From: Neobacillus niacini
GTDB taxonomy: Bacteria > Bacillota > Bacilli > Bacillales > Cytobacillaceae
Direction of reading: 5' to 3'
Assembly: GCF_019749295.1 (NCBI RefSeq)
Contig: NZ_JACWFG010000025.1
Span: 27,661 to 75,928, forward strand
DNA length: 48,268 nt
A program made the position numbers and the translations under genes. Shown one piece after another: positions 41,917 to 48,268 of the stretch. The notes below the pieces were generated by a model that was not told the origin of the DNA, searched no databases, and worked only from the letters and a program-made list of their open reading frames with translations. The stretch's first letter is position 1. Each line of letters begins with the position of its first letter.

Positions 41917-41949
41917 AAAAGGACAAGGGCCATGGCTCCTTGTCCTTTA
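41917..41949. terminator. bidirectional terminator between the cyclase and the ger operon
   Basis: AAAGGACAAGG and CCTTGTCCTTT pair around a GCCATGGC core, with A-runs and T-runs on both sides, suiting two convergent genes. Confidence 0.92.
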
Positions 41950-41952
41950 AAT

Positions 41953-43056
41953 TTATTGAGGACTCTTCTTTTTTCTGTTTTTTAAAAAGGCAATCCCTAA
42001 CAGCAGTGTGGGAATCAAAATTAAGAAGAACGGATGCACATAGCGTGTAACAAATTCCAACCCTTCCTTTAAATGCTCTGCATAACTGCTTGCGATCGTC
42101 ACAGACATGAACAAAATAACCATACCCATGGGATATGTTAACCTTGAGGGTTCCTTTATCTTAAATATGACCGCGGTACTAGCAACGGCAGCATAAAAAT
42201 ATATGCTTACTTTAAAAAAAATACAGATGACGGTAGATATCATAAAAAAAACATCCAGACGTTCCAGAAATTCTGCCACTTGTATGCCTTGAATGGTACT
42301 TAAAAGCGGAAATTGCGACCGGGCAGTAAGGTCAACACCCAATACGCCAATATTAATCGCCATCGTAATGGCCAGATTAATTCCGCTTAGCCCTATAGCA
42401 AAAAGACCTACTTTTTTCGCCTTTTTTTTGTTTGCTATATAGGGGAAAATCATTGAAAATACGATTATTTCACCGAATGGGAAATATAGGGTTTGAGTAT
42501 AAAATACTCTCACTACAGGTAAAATGCCTCGCTCTAGTATAGGTTTTAAATTATTCACATCAATAAGCCCAGAGAATAGAATCAGAATAAAACCGGTTAT
42601 GGCAAGGAAATAGATAAACAGGAAAAATAACTCTCCTGTCCTTGCCACAACCTCAATCCCTTTGCTAACAGCATAAATAATAACCAGCATCAACAAAGCA
42701 TTTACAATAAATAAAGGAGTTTCAAGATAGGCAAAAGTCAGGAGCATTTCTCCAAAATCACGAAGTACCCTGGCTGCCGAATACATAAACAAAATAATAT
42801 AACAAAAGGCAAGGAGTGTACCTGCTATTTTTCCAAGCAGCTTTTGCATATATTGCGGGGGGACTAACTCTGGATAATAAAGAAATAAACGGTAATGTAC
42901 CCAGAATAAAAATAGTCCTCCTGCCATTCCGAACAGAATGGCCAGCCAGGCGTCTTGTTTGGCATCACTTGCCAAAGGGACCAAAATCGCACTGCCGAGT
43001 TCAAATAACAAGATTAGGACAAAAAGCTGGTATAAGCTTATATTTGCCTTTTCCAC
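41953..43056 (-). CDS. spore germinant receptor B subunit (GerAB/GerBB family permease)
   Basis: 367-aa membrane protein with ten helices, of the spore germination permease (APC-like) family. The N-terminus ISLYQLFVLILLFELGSAILVPL is characteristic. In the inner membrane of the spore it holds the germinant-binding pocket. GTG start with GGAAGTG about 9 nt upstream. It is the last gene of the operon, in the order A-C-B; the germinant cannot be told from the sequence. Confidence 0.93.
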   Translation of the reverse strand: MEKANISLYQLFVLILLFELGSAILVPLASDAKQDAWLAILFGMAGGLFLFWVHYRLFLYYPELVPPQYMQKLLGKIAGTLLAFCYIILFMYSAARVLRDFGEMLLTFAYLETPLFIVNALLMLVIIYAVSKGIEVVARTGELFFLFIYFLAITGFILILFSGLIDVNNLKPILERGILPVVRVFYTQTLYFPFGEIIVFSMIFPYIANKKKAKKVGLFAIGLSGINLAITMAINIGVLGVDLTARSQFPLLSTIQGIQVAEFLERLDVFFMISTVICIFFKVSIYFYAAVASTAVIFKIKEPSRLTYPMGMVILFMSVTIASSYAEHLKEGLEFVTRYVHPFFLILIPTLLLGIAFLKNRKKKSPQ

Positions 43057-43090
43057 GCTTTTGTCACTTCCTTTTCATCCTTTTTAATTA

Positions 43091-44305
43091 TTACTGATTA
43101 ACTTGGTGGGGGTTGTTGCGTAATCCTGTTCGACGAATAAATGCGTCTACTACTATATCTGTTTTTACTTCTGGAAAATAAACATCATTCCATTTAGAGG
43201 CCATTTTTCCCCATTCCTTAGGGTTTGTTCGATGAAGTGCCTCTCCAAAACCAAAAATATCCGATTTACTTTTTTGGGCAATCTTTATAGCCATAGTAAT
43301 TTCTTTTTTTATTTCCTTTTCTATTTCTTTTTCTAATTTTAAAAGTAAATGGGGATTATTAAGATCTATCGGCACTTTTGTTTCACCAATATTCCCTTCC
43401 GCCTGGACCTCAATGGATACGCGGGGCTTTCCTTTTTCCATTTTTGCACTTACTTTTGTTTTTTGTCTGATTAATTCATATGATATCGCCTCGTCTTTTC
43501 CTTCCCACTCTACACCAATAGCAGATGCATTTAATTTGTCGAGAAGAAATACCGACCCTCTTGCTGTCTCACCATCAACCCATTGTATTAATTTCCCGTT
43601 TTTAAATATGCCTAGACTCCCTGCGAAAAGTAAGGAAGCGGGTTCTGTTTGCTGGGTATTTTCCATTGTTATTCCCTTATCAACATCTCCGTTTACACGA
43701 AATCCTGAGACCGCTAGTTCCTTACCGGGCGAGACAATCATCTTTATCGCATCTTGTATACTAACAGCGATATTTTCTCCCCAAATCTTTTCAGTAATTT
43801 TTAACGTTTTGATTACTTTATTTGATGGGATTTTATCTATTGCTGTTAACACTTTAACAATATCCGAAGCTTTCGATCCCTGCGCAATCACGATAATTGC
43901 AGTACTTCGGAATTGCGCATCTCGTTCCAGTGGATCAAGAATAGTGCTAATGGATTCCTCCTTAGCAATCTCTTCACTAATGACAATTAGATTGGTATGT
44001 GCATAATAAAGTCTTCTTGATAATTTACGGGATGTGCTTCTGCTTAACTCCACAATACTATCTCCTGATCCTGTAACGATAGAAATGGGAGGCCCTTGAC
44101 TCCCGCCGCCGCCCTGCATCCCGCTTGTGACGTTCCCTGGATTGATAATTTGCATCGTGCCCACATATCTGCCTTGTTCGTTCTTGTCTATTCCCAACGC
44201 AGCCACGATAGCCAAATCGGTTAATTCCTTTTTGCTCCAACAGCCTGATAAAAGGAGGGTACTAACGAAAAAAACTAGGATAAATAATATACGTTTATTG
44301 TTCAT
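43091..44305 (-). CDS. spore germinant receptor C subunit lipoprotein (Ger(x)C)
   Basis: 404-aa lipoprotein. The signal peptide ends in LLLSGC (C22), and the family motif WSKKELTDLAIVAALGIDK follows, as does SRRLYYAHTNLIVISEEIAKE. ATG at 44305 is preferred over GTG at 44314 because AAAGGTG lies at the proper distance. The gene overlaps the A-subunit gene by 11 nt, so expression is coupled. The C subunit sits on the outer face of the spore inner membrane and is needed for receptor function. Confidence 0.94.
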   Translation of the reverse strand: MNNKRILFILVFFVSTLLLSGCWSKKELTDLAIVAALGIDKNEQGRYVGTMQIINPGNVTSGMQGGGGSQGPPISIVTGSGDSIVELSRSTSRKLSRRLYYAHTNLIVISEEIAKEESISTILDPLERDAQFRSTAIIVIAQGSKASDIVKVLTAIDKIPSNKVIKTLKITEKIWGENIAVSIQDAIKMIVSPGKELAVSGFRVNGDVDKGITMENTQQTEPASLLFAGSLGIFKNGKLIQWVDGETARGSVFLLDKLNASAIGVEWEGKDEAISYELIRQKTKVSAKMEKGKPRVSIEVQAEGNIGETKVPIDLNNPHLLLKLEKEIEKEIKKEITMAIKIAQKSKSDIFGFGEALHRTNPKEWGKMASKWNDVYFPEVKTDIVVDAFIRRTGLRNNPHQVNQ

Positions 44306-45911
44306 CCTGGTCACCTTTTTCTAAAGTATCGTTGACCATCCCTCTGCCTTCGGGAGGTTGTGGTTTCTGATTATCTCCTACCCGAGTCTCCTTATTGCTG
44401 AAAAGCCTTGGTCGTTTTTTTTGCGCCCACATTGGAAGACGAACGATTGTATCACCTAGGTTTGCTGGGATAAGCGGGGCAATTGGGGTTAAATATGGCA
44501 CCCCAAAGGACCGAAGACTGCATAAATGTACGGCTAAAATAATGACCCCTAAAATGATTCCATAAAAACCAAAGGTTGCCGCAGCAAACATAAAGCCAAA
44601 GCGAATTAATCTAGCCGAGATAGCCACTGCAAAAGCAGGAGTGGCAAAATTAGCGATGGCAGTGATGGCAACAATAATAACCATAGCAGGGGAAACAATC
44701 CCTGCCTGTACGGCCGCTTGACCAATAACCAGCGCGCCAACGATTGAGATGGCTGAACCAACAGCTCTGGGCATCCTAATCCCTGCTTCACGCAGGATCT
44801 CAAAAGCCACTTCCATAATCAATGCTTCGACCAACGCAGGAAAAGGCACTGCTTCCCTCTGTGCAGCGATGGCAACTAACAGCTGTGTTGGGATCATCTC
44901 CTGATGAAAGGTGGTTACCGCAATATAGGCAGCCGGTGCAATAATGGAGATAAAGAATATTAAAATCCGTAAGAATCTTAGTGCGGTGGCTATATCTGCC
45001 CGGCCGTAATAATCTTCTACCGACTGGAAAAATTGGATAAAAACTGCCGGTGCGATTAACACAAATGGCGTGCCATTTACAATGATCGCAACCCTGCCTT
45101 CAAGGAGATTACCAGCAACCATATCCGGTCTTTCCGTATGATAGAGAGTTGGAAATGTAGTGAATGCCTGGTCTTCAATAAGCTGTTCAATATAACCGGA
45201 TTCAAGAATACTATCAATTTCAATTCTTTTTAATCGATTCCGGACTTCCTCCACAATTTCATCCTTTGCAATGCCTTTTATATACATAATGGATACATCT
45301 GTTTTCGTAACGCTGCCAATCTTCATATTTTCCAGCCATAAATCAGGGTTTTGAATCCGTCTGCGGATTAGTGCAGTATTGGTACGAATGGATTCAGTAA
45401 ACCCATCTCGCGGACCCCGAACCGTTACTTGGCTGCCAGGTTCTTCAATGGAACGCTGCTCCCCGCCTCTGGTACTGGCACTAAGTGCTCTTTTTTCTCC
45501 ATCAACTAGGATAATGCTCTCGCCGGACATTAAAGACAGATACAAGTTGTCCCAATCTTTTATTTCTTTTACATCTCCCAGCGCTACTACCTTTTCAAAA
45601 AGGATGTCATAAATAGGCCGGCTGTTGGGAGAGGGATGATTATTCATAATGGACTCAATCAAAAAGTCATTAATTGCCTTACTATCTGAGATCCCTTCTA
45701 CAAAGACAACCGCTGTATCAGGTCCTTTACTATCTCCAAGCTGTAATTTGCGAATGACCACATCAATGCTATTCCCCGTTTTCTCTTTTATGGAATTGAT
45801 TTGATCTAGTAAAGAACTCGGTATGGCTTTGGATGGCTGTTGGTTTTGTTGAGCTTGTTTCTTTAACTGTTTTAATTTTTTTATTTTTTTGGATAGGGAA
45901 AATAGAGACAT
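44295..45911 (-). CDS. spore germinant receptor A subunit (GerAA/GerBA family)
   Basis: 538-aa receptor subunit. A cytoplasmic N-terminal domain begins with a very basic stretch (KKIKKLKQLKKQAQQ). The family motifs VVFVEGISDSKAIND, RGPRDGFTESIRTNTALIRRR and EGRVAIIVNGTPFVLIAPAVF precede about five C-terminal helices, including PFPALVEALIMEVAFEILREAG. ATG at 45911 follows AGGAAAGG by about 10 nt; GTG at 45917 is the alternative. It is first in the A-C-B operon. Expression is expected in the forespore under sigma-G; I could not pick that promoter out reliably. Confidence 0.95.
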   Translation of the reverse strand: MSLFSLSKKIKKLKQLKKQAQQNQQPSKAIPSSLLDQINSIKEKTGNSIDVVIRKLQLGDSKGPDTAVVFVEGISDSKAINDFLIESIMNNHPSPNSRPIYDILFEKVVALGDVKEIKDWDNLYLSLMSGESIILVDGEKRALSASTRGGEQRSIEEPGSQVTVRGPRDGFTESIRTNTALIRRRIQNPDLWLENMKIGSVTKTDVSIMYIKGIAKDEIVEEVRNRLKRIEIDSILESGYIEQLIEDQAFTTFPTLYHTERPDMVAGNLLEGRVAIIVNGTPFVLIAPAVFIQFFQSVEDYYGRADIATALRFLRILIFFISIIAPAAYIAVTTFHQEMIPTQLLVAIAAQREAVPFPALVEALIMEVAFEILREAGIRMPRAVGSAISIVGALVIGQAAVQAGIVSPAMVIIVAITAIANFATPAFAVAISARLIRFGFMFAAATFGFYGIILGVIILAVHLCSLRSFGVPYLTPIAPLIPANLGDTIVRLPMWAQKKRPRLFSNKETRVGDNQKPQPPEGRGMVNDTLEKGDQDEQ

Positions 45912-46039
45912 CGTCACTAAACCTTTCCTGATTTTTTATTATTTTCTACTATTAAAGAAAAGGTATTCCTCTTTTTCTAAAAAGTACCAGCGGATTTTCC
46001 ATAAGGAAAGAGGAATGATACAAAAAAGGTGATAAGAAA

Positions 46040-46282
46040 ATGAAAATAATCAGTATTACACTAGCGATGTTAGCCGTATTGATAGGTTGTTCTTTCGGAG
46101 TAGACCTTTTGTTAGGATTTGAAATGAAAACGGCTTGGCGTAATGCCATAAGTCCTTTTCGAGTTATGGAAGTCCCTGAATACTTTGTCTTTGTTTCCCT
46201 AATCGCCGTTTATGTATTGAAGAAACTATATGCATTGGTTAATAAATGGGTTAGCAGAAAACTAGCAAAGATGATGGAGTAG
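46040..46282 (+). CDS. small membrane protein, unknown function
   Basis: 80-aa protein with two hydrophobic helices (about 3-24 and 47-65) and a basic C-terminus (WVSRKLAKMM). AAAGGTGAT lies 7 nt before ATG. It is divergent from the germination operon, with about 130 nt between the two, and has its own downstream hairpin. I do not recognise a family. The position suggests a sporulation or germination accessory role, as seen beside some ger operons, but that is inference only. Confidence 0.72.
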   Translation: MKIISITLAMLAVLIGCSFGVDLLLGFEMKTAWRNAISPFRVMEVPEYFVFVSLIAVYVLKKLYALVNKWVSRKLAKMME

Positions 46283-46323
46283 GTAAGTGTAAGGGGAGAT
46301 ATTCGTACAGAATAATTTGAAAA

Positions 46324-46362
46324 AAAGAACTGTCTGAATGGAGGTATCATTCGGACAGTTCT
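46324..46362 (+). terminator. terminator-like hairpin after the small membrane protein
   Basis: AAGAACTGTCTGAATG pairs with CATTCGGACAGTTCTT (16 bp, one G-T) around GAGGTAT. The following T-run is short. Confidence 0.8.
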
Positions 46363-46404
46363 TGTTGAAAAAAGAAAGCAACTGCAAGTAACTTTTATTT
46401 CGAA

Positions 46405-46681
46405 AGCTCTGTTAAAACTGAATGTTGATTTCACTGTGTGTTTGGAAAATAAGCGGAGTTTTTCCGTTTAAATTGGGAATTACCGATATTTCCTTATATA
46501 TAGGCGGAAATAGTCCGTTTATTGTATTTAAATCCTTAGAAATGGTCTTATCTAAAGCAGTTAACCGGAATATCTCCGCTTATAGTTACTTCTTAAGTTA
46601 CTTTATAAACAATAGCCGGAGATTCTCCGCCTATGAATTCTCAACCCTGCACGAAAACCAACAATGAATAATAACAGAGCG
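46405..46681 (-). mobile_element. MITE-like element with internal GCGGAG hairpins, copy 2
   Basis: The reverse complement matches the element at 38453-38726 along most of its length, including GGGTTGAGAATTCATAGGCG near one end and CACAGTGAAATC near the other. It is flanked by a perfect 9-bp direct repeat ATTTCGAAA at 46397-46405 and 46682-46690 (8 bp if the element's outermost base is counted as its own). The palindromes keep the 51/61/51 spacing (46453, 46504, 46565, 46616). It has no coding capacity. Confidence 0.9.
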
Positions 46682-46758
46682 ATTTCGAAAAAGATAATTA
46701 GATTGACTAATACAGCATTAGTATAGGTACATCAGAAAGGAAGATATTTTTACTGCTT

Positions 46759-47682
46759 CTACTTAACCAAAACAATCAATACCGGTAATATGAAAAAGGA
46801 CAATAGGGTAGTCCAAAGAATTGTTTTGGTTAACACCTTTGGTGATGCATCAAACTTTTCTGCTAGAATGCCGGCGTTAATCGCAACGGGCATACACGAT
46901 AACACGAGTAGAGTGGAGAACATAATGCCATCAATTTTTAATAGATATAAACATAGTAAAGCAATGAGCGGTGCGATCAATAATCTCATGCCCATGCCGG
47001 ACCAAAAGGTAATCCGTGTATTCCTGGTAATGCTTTCTGTTTTCACATTAGCCATTTGTGCTCCTAAAACCGCTAGAACAATGGGTGGGTAGGCATCTGC
47101 AATCATGGACACTCCCGTGGATAGACCGCCTGGCAAAGGTAGGTCAAATGTTCGCAACATCAAGGCTAGCAGTACCGCATAGATAGCAGGCAGAGCAAAC
47201 ACCGATTTAACCGCATTTTTTATTGTAAAATGAGAACGTGCTGCAAAGAAGATTCCTAACGTATGCATCATGACCATCTGCATGACAATATAGACGGATG
47301 CTTTTTCGAGCCCGAGTTGCCCGAAAGCAAGCAAGGTAAGTGGGATTCCGTAGTTGACTGAATTGGTGAATGAAGATATTAAGGTTAATCCTGCAATATC
47401 ATTGGCAGGCAGTTTGAGCAACTTGCCTAGTATGTTTGCTGCAAACGCAAGTAATAGTAGATTTAATAGGGAATAAGCCAGAGTCAAATAGACATCTTCA
47501 CGCGATAACCTTGCTTCCATTAATGTATCGAAAATCAAGAATGGAGTTATGTAGTATAATGCAAAGTTTAAAAGCGGCTTGATTTCCAGCTTCCCAAATC
47601 TACTAAGCAAGACTCCTGCTATGACAGGTATAGAAAGTGGCAGAATCACATCAAAAAGCGTAGCAAAGATTTCAGTTAACAT
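46759..47682 (-). CDS. AEC family transporter
   Basis: 307-aa permease of the auxin efflux carrier family with about ten helices. Typical features: ILPLSIPVIAGVLLSR at the N-terminus, SFTNSVNYGIPLTLLAFG in the first half with the broken-helix Asn-x-Gly-x-Pro, and PPIVLAVLGAQMAN and CMPVAINAGILAEKF in the second. Such proteins move organic anions such as malate or malonate in bacteria; the substrate here is unknown. AGAGGAAG precedes ATG. It is a single gene between the MITE and the rrn operon. Confidence 0.92.
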   Translation of the reverse strand: MLTEIFATLFDVILPLSIPVIAGVLLSRFGKLEIKPLLNFALYYITPFLIFDTLMEARLSREDVYLTLAYSLLNLLLLAFAANILGKLLKLPANDIAGLTLISSFTNSVNYGIPLTLLAFGQLGLEKASVYIVMQMVMMHTLGIFFAARSHFTIKNAVKSVFALPAIYAVLLALMLRTFDLPLPGGLSTGVSMIADAYPPIVLAVLGAQMANVKTESITRNTRITFWSGMGMRLLIAPLIALLCLYLLKIDGIMFSTLLVLSCMPVAINAGILAEKFDASPKVLTKTILWTTLLSFFILPVLIVLVK

Positions 47683-47972
47683 AAAAAACTTCCTCTCGAA
47701 TTATCAAACTATCTTTCTTGTGAAGCTGGTAAATAGATGAATCTCGAATTGTATATTTAATTATAATAGATTTTCTCTTCATTATAGGAATTTACTTTCT
47801 ATTTTACCTGTCATTATAAAAGCTTTTGACTGAAAGAGGTGTGAAAACGATAGGGTGAGCGATTTTATCGTTGAAAATGATTTCTAACAAGGCTAAAAAC
47901 TCAATGTGTTCTTTAACTGAGCGGGTCTTATTATCCTAAGAAAAGTTATTTTGAAAAAAAGAAAACTTTTTG
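47683..47972. other. AT-rich gap before the rrn promoters
   Basis: About 290 nt between the leftward AEC gene and the rightward rrn operon. No gene or clear structure is visible apart from the AEC ribosome binding site. Confidence 0.5.
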
Positions 47973-48001
47973 TTGCATAACTCAAGTTAAGGTGATACTA
48001 T
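47973..48001 (+). promoter_or_regulatory. rrn promoter P1
   Basis: TTGCAT (47973-47978), a 17-nt spacer and TACTAT (47996-48001), with A/T-rich sequence upstream that could act as an UP element. Confidence 0.65.
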
Positions 48002-48067
48002 AAGGGAGTTGCTTTTAACGCCTGCTTTACTAGTTAAAAGTGAGAACAAAAAAATTAAATTATTATA

Positions 48068-48096
48068 TTGACATAATGATAGAGATGTGGTATGAT
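48068..48096 (+). promoter_or_regulatory. rrn promoter P2
   Basis: TTGACA (48068-48073), a 17-nt spacer and TATGAT (48091-48096), about 95 nt after P1. Tandem promoters are normal for Bacillus rrn operons. The leader that follows has the boxA-like TGCTCTTTGAAAACTAAAC. Confidence 0.88.
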
Positions 48097-48222
48097 AATA
48101 TCACTGTCGCTTAAGACAATGATTAAATTGCTCTTTGAAAACTAAACAAACAGTAACGTCAACAAACAATTTTTTAGCTTTTTATAAAAGCTAAGCCAAC
48201 GTAACAAATGAGCTATATCAAC

Positions 48223-48268
48223 TTTCTTGGAGAGTTTGATCCTGGCTCAGGACGAACGCTGGCGGCGT
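48223..48268 (+). rRNA. 16S ribosomal RNA, 5' end (truncated by window edge)
   Basis: GGAGAGTTTGATCCTGGCTC followed by AGGACGAACGCTGGCGGCG is the universal 5' end of Firmicutes 16S rRNA. Only about 46 nt are inside the window; the exact mature start is set by analogy with B. subtilis. Confidence 0.97.

Noticed and set aside
45918..46039. Sigma-G promoter for the ger operon
   Set aside because: Expected biologically, but no pair of -35/-10 elements with proper spacing was convincing on the minus strand.
46422..46667. Plus-strand 81-aa open frame
   Set aside because: It is entirely within MITE copy 2.
47683..48222. tRNA genes before the rrn operon
   Set aside because: No cloverleaf or TTCGANTC-type T-loop with a matching acceptor stem could be seen.

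Overview
The window comes from the chromosome of an aerobic, endospore-forming Bacillaceae member (Bacillus/Neobacillus-like; the genus is a guess). Evidence: AT-rich DNA with strong AGGAGG-type ribosome binding sites, a gerA-gerC-gerB spore-germinant receptor operon, a TPP riboswitch before tenA, CcpA-type cre sites, a sortase-anchored surface protein, and the 5' end of a 16S rRNA gene with tandem rrn promoters at the right edge.

Layout. 1-5645: galactan use, with a GH42 beta-galactosidase and a secreted multidomain GH53 endo-galactanase. 5666-6607: thiamine salvage (promoter, TPP riboswitch, terminator, tenA). 6773-15327: a xylose locus, in which a membrane-anchored sugar-binding protein, a YesM/LytS-type kinase and a YesN-type regulator precede the XylFGH ABC importer; a miniature transposable element splits xylF from xylG. 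15418-20100: a small secreted Thr-rich protein and a very large membrane enzyme joining GH18, CE4 deacetylase and GT2 polymerase domains. 20169-26400: a secreted amylopullulanase with two complete GH13 active sites and a long regulatory region. 26523-34615: a sigma-54 activator facing a catabolic cluster (TrxR-like ferredoxin-NADP reductase, Rieske oxygenase with a bridging-Glu motif, aldehyde dehydrogenase, D-malate/tartrate dehydrogenase, BCCT transporter), which I read as aerobic carnitine degradation to trimethylamine and pyruvate. 34725-41910: a DUF2269-like protein, an LRR/LPXTG surface protein, a divergent HPr kinase paralogue and a PAS-GGDEF protein. 41953-47682: the germinant receptor operon, a small membrane protein and an AEC transporter. 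47973-48268: rrn promoters and the start of 16S rRNA.

The most striking non-coding signal is a set of four intergenic arrays of palindromic repeats (about 1-156, 2306-2513, 26167-26400, 38766-39010). Two loci share one sequence family and the other two are unrelated in sequence, yet all have a 52-bp period, exact in three arrays and dominant in the fourth. Two copies of a 277/274-bp MITE-like element with internal hairpins, and a 183-bp relative inside the xyl operon, share termini of the type GCTSTGTTA and show 8-9 bp target duplications in the two clearest cases. Three of the four 52-bp arrays sit just upstream of polysaccharide-degrading enzymes.

The window thus combines several inducible carbon-scavenging systems (galactan, xylose, starch/pullulan, probably carnitine). 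Consensus cre sites before the galactanase, the amylopullulanase and the BCCT transporter suggest that part of this is under common carbon catabolite control. All assignments are from reading the sequence; no database search was run.
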